Shown: piece by piece, positions 1 to 7,644 of the stretch | How positions within the stretch are numbered: position 1 is the stretch's first letter | Layout: each line of letters begins with the position of its first letter | Origin: CAYYWV01 sp964475385 | GTDB taxonomy: Bacteria > Pseudomonadota > Alphaproteobacteria > JAAXGF01 | NCBI GenBank assembly: GCA_964475385.1 | Contig: CAYYWV010000003.1 | Coordinates: forward strand, 1 to 51,106 | Direction of reading: 5' to 3' | DNA length: 51,106 nucleotides | Program-made: the position numbers and the translations under genes | The notes under the pieces: generated by a model | The model's database searches: none | What the model was told of the DNA's origin: nothing | Seen by the model: only the letters and a program-made list of their open reading frames with translations

Positions 1-41
1 GCGCATGTGCGGGGGCGTTAGCGATTGTTAACCGCGTCCGG

Positions 42-69
42 TTGCATAATGCGCCGTATCGCCTAGTCT
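42..69 (+). promoter_or_regulatory. weak candidate sigma70 promoter before wecB
   Basis: TTGCAT at 42-47 and TAGTCT at 64-69 are separated by 16 bases, a weak fit to a housekeeping promoter. A TTAACC half-site lies just upstream at 28-33. No clear ribosome binding site precedes the ATG at 119, so the leader is otherwise featureless. Confidence 0.25.
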
Positions 70-118
70 TGCTCCGCTCCGCGCCGTTCGCCGCCCGCAA
101 CCCTTTCCGAGCCCGTCC

Positions 119-1228
119 ATGGACCAGCCGCCGATCATTCACCTCGTCGCCGGGGCCAGGCCCAACTTCATGAAGATCGCCCCGATCTACCACGCGCTCA
201 AGGACGCGGCGTGGTGCCGGGTGGCCGTCGTCCATACCGGTCAGCATTACGACGCCGACATGTCCGACGGCTTCTTCGCCGATCTCGGCCTGCCGGCGCC
301 CGACCACCACCTCGGCGTGGGCAGCGGCAGCCACGCCGAGCAGACCGGCGCGGTCATGATCGCCTACGAGCGGCTTTGCCGCGACGAGCGCCCGGCCTGG
401 ACGCTTGTGGTCGGCGACGTGAACTCGACGCTCGCCTGCGCGCTCGCCGCCGTGAAGCTCGGAATCCCGGTCGCCCATGTCGAGGCCGGGCTGCGCAGCC
501 GCGACCGCAGCATGCCCGAGGAGATCAACCGGATCGTGACCGACGCGCTCGCCGATCTTCTGTGGACGCCGTCGCCCGACGCCGACGAGAACCTGCGCGC
601 CGAAGGCGTGGAGGAGGAGCGGATCGAGTGCGTTGGCAACGTGATGATCGACTCCTACGAGCTCCTGCGGGGCGCGATCGAGGCCGCGAACAGCCGCGCG
701 CGCTTTGGCCTCGATCCCGGGGGCTATGGGGTGGTCACCCTTCACCGGCCGCACAACGTCGATCGGCCCGAGGCCCTGGAGGCGCTGGTGGCGGCGCTCG
801 CAAAGGTCGCCGCCCGCATTCCGATCGTCTTTCCGGTCCACCCCCGCACGCGCCGCCGTCTCGACGACTTCGGCCTCGCCGACCGGCTCGAAAGCGCTCC
901 CGGCGTCCATCTTGCGAGCCCGCTCACCTATGTGCCGTTCATGAGCCTGGTGCGCGAGGCGGCGCTGGTGATCACCGATTCGGGCGGCCTGCAAGAAGAG
1001 ACCACTTATCTCGGCATTCCCTGCCTGACCTTGCGCCCGACCACCGAGCGCCCGATCACCATCGCCCAGGGCACCAACCGGCTGGCCCGATGCGACGCCC
1101 TAGACGCCCTGGTCGAGCGGATTCTCGCCGGCGACTGGCCGCGCCCCGCGCCGCCCGCGCTGTGGGACGGTCGCGCGGCCGAGCGGATCGCGGCGAGCCT
1201 GCGCCGCCGGCTCGCCGAAGCGGTCTGA
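119..1228 (+). CDS. wecB: UDP-N-acetylglucosamine 2-epimerase (non-hydrolysing)
   Basis: This 369-residue protein has the full length of the non-hydrolysing UDP-GlcNAc 2-epimerases, which interconvert UDP-GlcNAc and UDP-ManNAc in the cytoplasm for surface polysaccharide synthesis. Visible family marks are the N-terminal GARPNFMK nucleotide-binding start, HTGQHYD near residue 40, VVGDVNSTLA near 97, HVEAGLRS near 120, PEEINR near 133 carrying acidic active-site residues, TLHRPHNVD near 207 and DSGGLQEE near 287. No polysaccharide genes follow, so it stands alone unless a cluster lies upstream of the window. The start is the first ATG after a promoter-like stretch and lacks an obvious ribosome binding site. 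Confidence 0.93.
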   Translation: MDQPPIIHLVAGARPNFMKIAPIYHALKDAAWCRVAVVHTGQHYDADMSDGFFADLGLPAPDHHLGVGSGSHAEQTGAVMIAYERLCRDERPAWTLVVGDVNSTLACALAAVKLGIPVAHVEAGLRSRDRSMPEEINRIVTDALADLLWTPSPDADENLRAEGVEEERIECVGNVMIDSYELLRGAIEAANSRARFGLDPGGYGVVTLHRPHNVDRPEALEALVAALAKVAARIPIVFPVHPRTRRRLDDFGLADRLESAPGVHLASPLTYVPFMSLVREAALVITDSGGLQEETTYLGIPCLTLRPTTERPITIAQGTNRLARCDALDALVERILAGDWPRPAPPALWDGRAAERIAASLRRRLAEAV

Positions 1229-1238
1229 TACGCCGAGT

Positions 1239-1350
1239 CCATGAAATCATTCATGGGCTTGGCGGCAAGCGCGACTGCGCGTCCGAGCCTGTGCGAGGGA
1301 GCCTGCGCGGCGCTTGAACGCCCGGCGAGCCGGCGAACCGGATCGCCGGC
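1239..1350. other. hairpin-rich intergenic stretch after wecB
   Basis: Three perfect inverted repeats follow wecB: CCATGAA/TTCATGG (1239-1245 and 1250-1256, loop ATCA), GCTTG/CAAGC (1257-1261 and 1266-1270) and GCCGGCGA/TCGCCGGC (1329-1336 and 1343-1350). None is followed by a T-run, so intrinsic termination is uncertain. I see no gene in 1229-1513. Confidence 0.4.
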
Positions 1351-1379
1351 ATGAGGCGCGCTCCGGCCTTGCCGAGGCC

Positions 1380-1407
1380 CTTGAAACGGGCGGTCTCGAT
1401 TCTAAAT
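1380..1407 (+). promoter_or_regulatory. candidate RpoH (sigma32) heat-shock promoter of hsp20
   Basis: CTTGAAA begins at 1380. Exactly 17 bases after its CTTG comes TCTAAAT at 1401-1407. This is close to the alphaproteobacterial RpoH pattern CTTG-N17-CYTATNT: the -35 is perfect, and four of the six specified -10 positions match. It would start transcription near 1413, just before the structured leader of the small heat-shock gene. Confidence 0.55.
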
Positions 1408-1415
1408 TTCCGGGT

Positions 1416-1513
1416 GCGAAAAGCCGATTGCGGTTTTCGCAACGGGTCCGGCCGCATGTCGGCGGACCCTCAGGCAAAGGATGTCGATATCGCTTCTGAA
1501 GGAGGGTATTGCC
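1416..1513 (+). promoter_or_regulatory. ROSE-type RNA thermometer in the hsp20 leader (candidate)
   Basis: The leader folds into a chain of hairpins. The first pairs GCGAAAA (1416-1422) with TTTTCGC (1434-1440) and contains an inner CCG/CGG. The second pairs GGGTCCG (1444-1450) with CGGACCC (1463-1469), again with inner CCG/CGG. The last pairs TCGCT (1490-1494) with the Shine-Dalgarno AGGA (1500-1503), leaving G1492 unpaired. That matches the conserved U(U/C)GCU anti-SD with a bulged G that defines ROSE elements ahead of hsp20 genes in alphaproteobacteria. Melting on heating would free AGGAGGG for the ATG at 1514. The assignment rests on hand folding. Confidence 0.72.
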
Positions 1514-1984
1514 ATGCGTAGCTACGACTTCAGCCCGCTGTTCCGTGCGACGGTCGGCTTCGATCGTTGGAACGATCTGTTCGATTCGGTGTTCCGGATG
1601 GACGAGGGCGCCGTTTCCTACCCGCCCTACAACATCGAGAAGGTGGGTGAGGACGCCTACCGCATCACGATGGCGCTCGCCGGGTTCACCCGGGACGATC
1701 TGACGGTGACCGTGCAGGACAACCAGCTCATCATCGCCGGCAAGCGCGAGGAGCCGCGCGACGAAAACACGACCTATCTCTACCGCGGCATCGCGACCCG
1801 GGCGTTCGAGCGCAAGTTCAGCCTGGCCGATCACGTCAAGGTCGTCGGCGCCACGCTGAACAACGGCATGCTCGAGGTCGAACTGGTCCGCGAGCTGCCC
1901 GAGGCCATGAAGCCGCGGCAGATCGAGATCAAGACCGTTCCGGCCTCGAAGACCAAGGTCATCGAAGGCAAGAAGGCGGCCTGA
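1514..1984 (+). CDS. Hsp20 family small heat-shock protein (IbpA-like)
   Basis: This 156-residue protein is a small heat-shock chaperone that holds unfolding cytoplasmic proteins for refolding by DnaK/ClpB. The N-terminus (MRSYDFSPLFRATVGFDRW) and the following PPYNIEK, then an alpha-crystallin domain over about residues 37-130, match the IbpA/HspA class. The domain includes YRITMALAGF, LIIAGKR, YLYRGIATRAFERKF and the L-x-NGML-x-VEL strand. I chose the ATG at 1514 rather than the upstream one at 1481 because it sits eight bases after a strong GGAGGG and gives the family N-terminus; 1481 lies inside the ROSE-like leader. It is monocistronic, with its own heat-shock promoter and a strong terminator. 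Confidence 0.93.
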   Translation: MRSYDFSPLFRATVGFDRWNDLFDSVFRMDEGAVSYPPYNIEKVGEDAYRITMALAGFTRDDLTVTVQDNQLIIAGKREEPRDENTTYLYRGIATRAFERKFSLADHVKVVGATLNNGMLEVELVRELPEAMKPRQIEIKTVPASKTKVIEGKKAA

Positions 1985-2035
1985 AAGGCGCGTCTTGGAC
2001 GCCTGCTTCGGCGGGCGGCCGAAATGGTCTGGAAA

Positions 2036-2068
2036 GAGGGCGTCCGCTTCCGCGGGCGCTCTCGTTTT
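2036..2068 (+). terminator. rho-independent terminator of hsp20
   Basis: A 12-bp stem with two wobble pairs runs from GAGGGCGTCCGC (2036-2047) to GCGGGCGCTCTC (2052-2063), with loop TTCC and a following GTTTT. It lies about 50 bases after the hsp20 stop. Confidence 0.82.
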
Positions 2069-2160
2069 GCCTCTCGGGCGGCGCGCGGCCCCGCCGCTTC
2101 AGCCTTCCTTAACCCTGCCGCGCTATGCACGGACAGGCAGCCCAGCGCGACCGAGGCCCG

Positions 2161-2523
2161 ATGAGCGAAACCCATATCGAAGAGCGCTTCAACCGCCTCT
2201 TTTTCGAGCGGATTCCCCCTGCGGTCGCGCACAGCTTCTCGGAAGAGCAGATCGCGGCGGTCCGCACCGCCTTCATGGGCGAGCGCTGGGACGGGCACCG
2301 CGTCGACGTTCGCGGCACCGTGCCGCTTCTGGGCGGGCGCTGGTACTTCGTCTTCGTCGCCGGGCCCGATCGGCGCGGCGCCAAACGGCGGCGACAGAAG
2401 AGACGGCAGCGCGCGCCGTTGCGCCGGGCCTTCGGCTTTGCGGTCTCGGCGGTGATCGTCCTCTGGTTCGCCGCGCTGCTCGGCTATGTCTTCCTGCCCG
2501 AGGGGCTTCTCACCGGGCCGTAA
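2161..2523 (+). CDS. small single-pass membrane protein of unknown function
   Basis: I do not recognise this 120-residue protein. Residues 1-67 form a soluble domain beginning MSETHIEERFNRLFFERIPP and ending in a hydrophobic GGRWYFVFVAG. A very basic linker (RRGAKRRRQKRRQR) precedes one transmembrane helix of about 22 residues near the C-terminus, predicting a cytoplasmic N-terminus. An in-frame ATG at 2125 would add 12 residues of low-complexity sequence; 2161 gives the more natural start, although its ribosome binding site is weak. It converges with the amidase with only 19 bases between stops. Confidence 0.6.
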   Translation: MSETHIEERFNRLFFERIPPAVAHSFSEEQIAAVRTAFMGERWDGHRVDVRGTVPLLGGRWYFVFVAGPDRRGAKRRRQKRRQRAPLRRAFGFAVSAVIVLWFAALLGYVFLPEGLLTGP

Positions 2524-2542
2524 CCAGGGCGTTTCCGGCTTG

Positions 2543-3955
2543 TCAGATCGGAGGGCGTCGACCGTTCCAGGGGCGGATGCGCTCGAACGCCTTGCCGATC
2601 TCGAGCGCGCCGAGGTCGTCGTAACGTCGCCCGACGATCTGAAGCCCTGTCGGCAGGCCGTCGCGGGTGAAGCCCGAGGGCACGGTCAACGCCGGGCACT
2701 GGCTCACGAAGTTGAACAGGTCGGTCATGTCGTAGCCGCAGTAGCGGCCGTCGGCGTCCGAGTGCCCGAAGGCTGAGTCGTCCGCGTCCACAGGTTGGGC
2801 CGGAAGCGCCATGGTCGGGCAGAGAAGGGCGTCGCAGCGCTCGAGGATCGGGGCGAGAGTCCGCCATTGGCGGGTGCGCACGAACTCGAGGCGCTTGAAC
2901 GAGACCGCATCCATGGCGAGCCCCGCCTCCATCAGGGCGACCACGCCCGGGTCCATGCGGTCGCGCCATTCGTCGAGATGCTGGCCGAAGAAGGTCGCGA
3001 GGTAGACGCCCCAGTGCGCGAGCCAGGCGTCCGAGATCTCGCGCGTCCACGGCAGCGCGACCTCTTCGATCTCGGCGCCGGCGTCTCTGAGCGCCTCGAC
3101 CGCGGCGCGCGTGTTGGCCGCCACGTCGTCGTCGAGCGCGTAGTAGCCGAGGTCGAGCGAGAACGCGAGCCGGCGCCCTTTGAGGTCGCCCGCGAGCGGA
3201 AGCGCGATGTCGAGCGGCGGCGACAGGGTCTGGATGTCGCGCTCGTCGGGGCCTTGGGTGACCGCGAGAAAGAGCGCCGCGTCGTCGACGCTGCGCGCGA
3301 GCGGCCCGAAGTGCGAAAGCGAATCGAACTGGCTCGGCAGGATCTCGAAGGGAATCCGCCCGAAGCTCGGCTTGAGGCCGACCACGCCGCACAGCGCCGC
3401 CGGAATCCGCACGGACCCCCCCATGTCCGAGCCTTCGGCGAGCGGCACGCAGCCGGTCGCCACCGCGACGCCCGCGCCGCCCGAGGAGCCGCCGGGCGAG
3501 CGATTCGGATCCCACGGGTTGCGGGTCACCCCCCAGAGCGGGCTTTCCGTGAAGCTCGAATAGGCGAACTCGGGCGTCGTCGTCTTGCCGATCAGGATCG
3601 CGCCCGCGGCGAGGAGCTTCTCGACCACCACGGCGTCGCGCTCGGGCACCCAGTGCTCGTAGACGCGCGAGCCCATGGTGGTCCGCTTGCCCCGGGTCGG
3701 CGTGAGATCCTTGATCGCGACCGGCACCCCGTGCAGCGGGCCGAGATCGGCGCCTTTCATGACCGCGTCCTCGGCCGCGCGGGCGCGCGCGAGCGCCTCG
3801 TCGGCGTAGACGAAGCAGAAGGCGTTGAGCTTCGGGTTCACCTCGTCGATGCGCGCGAGGCTGTTCTCCACCACCTCGACCGGCGAGAGGGCGCGGTCGC
3901 GGATGGCGCGCGCGGTCTCGGTCGCGGTCTGATATGCGAGCGTGAGATCGACCAT
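2543..3955 (-). CDS. amidase (amidase-signature family)
   Basis: This 470-residue enzyme belongs to the amidase-signature hydrolases, which split C-N amide bonds with a Ser-cisSer-Lys triad. The triad is visible: Lys82 in AIKDL, the cis-Ser in PGGSSGGAG near 157, and nucleophile Ser181 in GSDMGGSVRIPAA. The C-terminal LPTGLQIVGRRYDD is also typical. The substrate cannot be told from sequence: aryl or aliphatic amides are as likely as a Glu-tRNA type reaction, and no GatB/GatC lies nearby. I chose the ATG at 3955 because the 31 extra residues of the longer frame are not family-like. It lies 34 bases downstream of the secreted protein at 3990-4613 and could be co-transcribed with it. Confidence 0.88.
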   Translation of the reverse strand: MVDLTLAYQTATETARAIRDRALSPVEVVENSLARIDEVNPKLNAFCFVYADEALARARAAEDAVMKGADLGPLHGVPVAIKDLTPTRGKRTTMGSRVYEHWVPERDAVVVEKLLAAGAILIGKTTTPEFAYSSFTESPLWGVTRNPWDPNRSPGGSSGGAGVAVATGCVPLAEGSDMGGSVRIPAALCGVVGLKPSFGRIPFEILPSQFDSLSHFGPLARSVDDAALFLAVTQGPDERDIQTLSPPLDIALPLAGDLKGRRLAFSLDLGYYALDDDVAANTRAAVEALRDAGAEIEEVALPWTREISDAWLAHWGVYLATFFGQHLDEWRDRMDPGVVALMEAGLAMDAVSFKRLEFVRTRQWRTLAPILERCDALLCPTMALPAQPVDADDSAFGHSDADGRYCGYDMTDLFNFVSQCPALTVPSGFTRDGLPTGLQIVGRRYDDLGALEIGKAFERIRPWNGRRPPI

Positions 3956-3989
3956 CGGTCCGAGATTAACGGAGAGAGGGAGCGGCCCG

Positions 3990-4613
3990 CTAGGGGGATT
4001 CCCAACAGGCGACCTTCGCGCTCCGCGTTGCGGGCGCGGGTCCGCCAAGGACGCGCCCGATCACCGCGGCGAGCGCGTCGAGGAACGATCCGGACGCGGC
4101 GAGCGCCGCTTCGAACGGCGCGAACAGCGGGCTTTCGCGCAGATCGCGGTTCGCGACGACCGGTATGCCTGCGGTCTCTCCGGCTTCGCCGTCGAAGGCG
4201 CTGCGGCAGACGAGGCGTCCGTCCGCGGTCGAAAACGCGATCTCGCCGCTTACCTGGGCCGCGGCGTAACGCAGGCGGCGTTTGCGCGCGAGACGCTCCA
4301 TGGAGTCGTAAAGCTGGCCCCGGGCGATGCCTGAGAGGCGGATGACGAGCCGCGCGTCGGCCTTGTCCGGGCGCGCGGCCGGGACCGCGCCGGCCGCGGC
4401 CAGCAGCCGGGCGGCGTGGCGGTCGAGCGGCAGCCGCAGGCGCGAGATCGCGAACGGGCCGGTCTCGACCGCGCCGGCGCGGAGACGGCGGTCGGCGGCG
4501 AACGACTGGACGATCTCGACGGCGACGCGCTGGGGCGGGACGGTCTCCGCGCCCGCCCGGGCGGGCGCGGCGAAGACCGCGACGAAGAACAGAGCGAGCA
4601 AGGGCCGGCGCAT
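3990..4613 (-). CDS. secreted protein of unknown function
   Basis: This 207-residue protein starts with a clear signal peptide (MRRPLLALFFVAVFAAPARA, cleavage likely after ARA). The mature part includes RVAVEIVQSF, a region resembling small periplasmic proteins that compute a difference of variants (ARLVIRLSGIARGQLYDSMERL), and one pair of cysteines. I recognise no catalytic motif or named family. The long frame continuing upstream to 6191 is an antisense shadow of the MFS gene, so the start is the ATG at 4613 that opens the signal peptide. It is followed by the amidase on the same strand. Confidence 0.65.
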   Translation of the reverse strand: MRRPLLALFFVAVFAAPARAGAETVPPQRVAVEIVQSFAADRRLRAGAVETGPFAISRLRLPLDRHAARLLAAAGAVPAARPDKADARLVIRLSGIARGQLYDSMERLARKRRLRYAAAQVSGEIAFSTADGRLVCRSAFDGEAGETAGIPVVANRDLRESPLFAPFEAALAASGSFLDALAAVIGRVLGGPAPATRSAKVACWESP

Positions 4614-4766
4614 CGCGACAAGTTCGGGCAAGCCCCCGAACGAACGGTAGCCGCGCGGCAGGCCTTCGGCAAGCCGCAGGTCCAAGCAATGGCGCGATAG
4701 CGCACGGGCCATTCCCTGTGTTACCCCTGGACGGAGGGAGAAGGGCGCCGAGGCGACAGGCGGACG

Positions 4767-5966
4767 ATGCGCGTCATAAGGAACGAACAGGCGCCGGACG
4801 CCGACGGCGGCGCGGCAGCGCCGCTGAGCGAGGAAGCGCGTCGGCTGGGGCTGATCGTCGCCATCGCGAGCGCGACCCCGGCCGGGCTTTCGATCGGGCT
4901 CACTTGGCCTCTTCTGACGCTGATTCTCGAACGCGACGGGGTCGAGGCGACGATGATCGGCCTCAACAGCGCGATGTCGTCGTTCGCCGTGGTGGTCAGC
5001 GCGCCCATGATGCCCTGGCTGATCGGCCGCATCGGCACGCTGAGGGCGATGTGGCTCGGGATCGCCGTCGCCGTCGCGGCGATCCTTCTCCTGCCCGTGT
5101 TTCCCTCGCTTGAGGCCTGGTTCGCGCTGCGGTTCATCCTCGGCCTCGGGGCCGCGGTCCACTGGGTGGTGAGCGAGGCCTGGATCAATGCGGTCGCGAC
5201 CGAGCGCCGCCGCGGCCGGGTGATGGGCGTCTATGTGACCTTCTACGCCGGCGGGCTCGCCGGCGGACCGCTGATCCTCGGCCTGACCGGGATCGACGGC
5301 TTCGAGCCGTTCGTGATCGGCGCCGCGATTCTGGCGCTCGGCGCGCTTCCCCTTCTGTTCGCCCGCGGCGTCGCCCCGCCCCGGCCCCGGCGCGGCCCCG
5401 TGCGGCCGGCGGCGCTGTTCGCCGCCGCGCCGACCGTTATGGCGGTCGCGCTCGCCGCGGGGTTCTCGGATTCGGCGAGCTTCGCGTTCTTGCCGGTCTA
5501 CAGCCTGCGCAGCGGTTTTACCCAGGAGACGGCGGTGGTGATGCTGTCGGTGTTCGTCGCCGGCAACCTCGCGCTCCAGCTCCCGATCGGCTGGCTCGCC
5601 GATCGCATCGATCGTCGACTGATGCTCATCTTCTGCGCAGGAGTCGGGGTCGCCGGCCCGCTCGCGCTGCCGTTCGCGTTCGGCGACGCTTGGCTGACGT
5701 GGCCGCTTCTGTTCGTCTGGGGCGGCACGGTGGTCGGGCTCTATACGGTCGGGCTCACGTTGCTCGGCCAACGCTTCGGGCCGACCGAGATCGCCGCCGC
5801 CAACGCCACCTTCGTCACCTTCTACGAGATCGGCAGCATTCTGGGGCCGGTGACGGCCGGAGCCGCGATGACGGCTTGGGAACCGCACGGGCTGGTCGTA
5901 GCGCTCGCGCTCGCCTGCGGCGCATTCCTTGTCCTCGCCGTCGTCCGCTATCTTCGCGGGCGCTGA
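4767..5966 (+). CDS. MFS transporter (YcaD-like, 12 transmembrane helices)
   Basis: This 399-residue protein is a major facilitator superfamily carrier of the inner membrane. It has about twelve hydrophobic helices, the NSAMSSFAVVVSAPMMPWLIGRIG stretch between helices 2 and 3, a central loop around residue 205, and the second-half signature GWLADRIDRRLML. The N-terminal helix pair, with PAGLSIGLTWPLLTLILERDG, and VSEAWINAVATERRRGRVMGVY resemble the YcaD/UmaA group, whose substrates are poorly known. It is divergent from the secreted protein and lies 317 bases before potD. It may export or import an amine, but that is only context. Confidence 0.87.
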   Translation: MRVIRNEQAPDADGGAAAPLSEEARRLGLIVAIASATPAGLSIGLTWPLLTLILERDGVEATMIGLNSAMSSFAVVVSAPMMPWLIGRIGTLRAMWLGIAVAVAAILLLPVFPSLEAWFALRFILGLGAAVHWVVSEAWINAVATERRRGRVMGVYVTFYAGGLAGGPLILGLTGIDGFEPFVIGAAILALGALPLLFARGVAPPRPRRGPVRPAALFAAAPTVMAVALAAGFSDSASFAFLPVYSLRSGFTQETAVVMLSVFVAGNLALQLPIGWLADRIDRRLMLIFCAGVGVAGPLALPFAFGDAWLTWPLLFVWGGTVVGLYTVGLTLLGQRFGPTEIAAANATFVTFYEIGSILGPVTAGAAMTAWEPHGLVVALALACGAFLVLAVVRYLRGR

Positions 5967-6011
5967 ACCGCAGCACTGAGCAGCAGGGCCGACGCGACAA
6001 AGCCGGTGCCG

Positions 6012-6040
6012 TTGACGCGTTACCGGGCGTAGCGTACCCT
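6012..6040 (+). promoter_or_regulatory. candidate promoter for the polyamine operon
   Basis: TTGACG (6012-6017) and TACCCT (6035-6040) are separated by 17 bases. This is the best housekeeping-type match in the 317-base gap before potD. It would leave a leader of about 235 bases, in which I see no recognisable riboswitch; the rest of 5967-6283 holds no gene. An excellent ribosome binding site (GGGAGGT) sits just before the potD ATG. Confidence 0.35.
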
Positions 6041-6283
6041 TTTTCGGGAACGGGTGGCCCGTTGAGCTGACAACCCGAAAGGGGGAGTTCGTTTCGACCG
6101 CCGACGGCGGGCGGCTGGGGCGCGACGCCGTCGGGGACGACCGGGTCAATCCGGATGTGTCGGATCGGCTGAGCCGGTCTCCCGGCGTCACGCGAACCGC
6201 GTTGGCTCCGGCTTCGGGCGAGTCCCGGTCTCACCGCTCGGGGGGTCGCTTTTACGGCTATCGCGTTTAAGGGAGGTACAATT

Positions 6284-7411
6284 ATGGACAAGAACGAGTT
6301 ACTCGACAAGATCGCGGCGGGGGGCATGACCCGGCGCGAGTTCAAGAAGGCGCTCGCCTCGTTCGGCATCGGCCTCGTCACCATGCCCCTGTTCTCGGGC
6401 CGCAGCCTGGCGGCGGCCAAGGACCAGCCGGTCGTGTTCACCTGGTCCGGCTACGAAGAAGAAGGCCTGCATCAGCCCTATAAGCGCAAGTATGGGGAGT
6501 TCCCCAACTTCTCCTTCTTCGGCGACGAGGAAGAGGCGTTCGCGAAGATTCGCGCGGGCTACAAGCCCGATATCTCGATGCCCTGCTCCTATAAGATTCC
6601 CGAGTGGTCCGACGCCGGCATTCTTCAGCCGATCGATACTTCTCGGTTGAGCGTGTGGGGCGATATCATCCCGAGCCTCAAGCAGGTTCCGGGCGTGGTG
6701 ATCGACGGCAAGCGCTACTGGGTCTGCATGGACTGGGGCCAGACCTCGATCATCTATCGGACCGATCTCGTCGATCCCGAGTACGAGAAGAACCCCACCT
6801 GGGGGCTTTTGTGGGACAAGCGCTACCGCGGCCGGATGTCGATGCTCGACAGCCTGATCGACGGCGTCATGGTGGCGGCGATCTACGGCGGCGCCAAGGA
6901 TCCCTTCAACATGACCAAGGATGAGGTCGCCAAGACCAAGAAGCTCCTTCAAGAGCAGCTTCCGCTTCTGCGCTACTACTCGAACAGCCCGACCGACGTG
7001 CAGCAGGCGTTGGCCTCGGGCGAGCTGGTCGCCGCGGTGGCGTGGAACGATTCCTACAGCAAGCTCGTCGACCAGGGCGTGCCGGTCAAGTTCATGAACC
7101 CCAAGGAAGGGGCCATGACCTGGACTTGCGGGATCGTTCTCATGAAAGACGCCGACCCCAAGAAGCTCGATCGCTCGTACGACGTGATCGATTCGATGCT
7201 GAGCCCCGAATCGGGCGCGTACGAGATCAAGGAGTTCGGCTACGGTCACGCCAATCAGAAGGCGTTCGATCTTGTGGGCGACGAGGTGCTCGCCAAGCGC
7301 GGCCTGACGCGGAACCCGGACGAGCTCATCAACTCGGGCATCTTCCAGCGCCCGATTCAGAACGAGCCCGAGCTTCAGGCCATGTTCGAAGAGGTCAAAG
7401 CCGGGCTCTGA
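6284..7411 (+). CDS. potD: polyamine ABC transporter, substrate-binding protein
   Basis: This 375-residue protein is the periplasmic binding protein for spermidine/putrescine uptake. The N-terminus carries a twin-arginine-like signal (TRREFKKALASFGIGLVTMPLF) rather than a plain Sec leader, suggesting export after folding. The mature part follows the PotD/PotF pattern: VVFTWSGYEEEGLHQPYKRKYG, FFGDEEEAFAKIRAGYKPDIS, MDWGQTSIIYRTD, DSLIDGVMVAAIYGG and VAWNDSYSKLVDQGVPVKF. It opens a potD-potB-potC-potA order. A strong hairpin after its stop probably protects its message relative to the permeases. The exact ligand (putrescine, spermidine or an amino-acid derivative) cannot be fixed from sequence. 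Confidence 0.92.
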   Translation: MDKNELLDKIAAGGMTRREFKKALASFGIGLVTMPLFSGRSLAAAKDQPVVFTWSGYEEEGLHQPYKRKYGEFPNFSFFGDEEEAFAKIRAGYKPDISMPCSYKIPEWSDAGILQPIDTSRLSVWGDIIPSLKQVPGVVIDGKRYWVCMDWGQTSIIYRTDLVDPEYEKNPTWGLLWDKRYRGRMSMLDSLIDGVMVAAIYGGAKDPFNMTKDEVAKTKKLLQEQLPLLRYYSNSPTDVQQALASGELVAAVAWNDSYSKLVDQGVPVKFMNPKEGAMTWTCGIVLMKDADPKKLDRSYDVIDSMLSPESGAYEIKEFGYGHANQKAFDLVGDEVLAKRGLTRNPDELINSGIFQRPIQNEPELQAMFEEVKAGL

Positions 7412-7446
7412 GAAGACGGCCTCCAGCTCGCGCGTGCGCGTTGTGT

Positions 7447-7483
7447 CCCCGGGATCCGCGGTAAGCCGTGAATGGTCCCGGGG
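7447..7483 (+). repeat. strong intercistronic hairpin between potD and potB
   Basis: CCCCGGGA (7447-7454) pairs perfectly with TCCCGGGG (7476-7483), enclosing a second small hairpin CGG/CCG (7459-7461 and 7466-7468). No T-run follows. A second inverted repeat CAGAC/GTCTG lies at 7504-7519. In an operon whose first gene encodes a binding protein, such a structure usually stabilises the upstream message or partly terminates transcription. Confidence 0.5.
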
Positions 7484-7644
7484 GCGTGCGTATGTCTCGC
7501 ATCCAGACATAACCGTCTGCTATTCTGCCTCGCCTTTTCCTCCCCTGTCGGGCGCCCGCGACGCGCTCGGCAGGGAAGGAGAAGATGGCCAGAGGCCAAG
7601 ATCGTAGGGAACGGTGACGGAATTTCTCCCAGCGGGAGCGCTTC

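Noticed and set aside
18..33. CtrA-like TTAG-N6-TTAACC before wecB
   Set aside because: The spacing is six, not seven, and the first half is TTAG; only a half-site remains.
4614..6191. Upstream extension of the secreted protein into a 733-residue minus-strand frame
   Set aside because: It lies antisense to the MFS transporter, is low-complexity and charged, and the true protein starts at a signal peptide at 4613.
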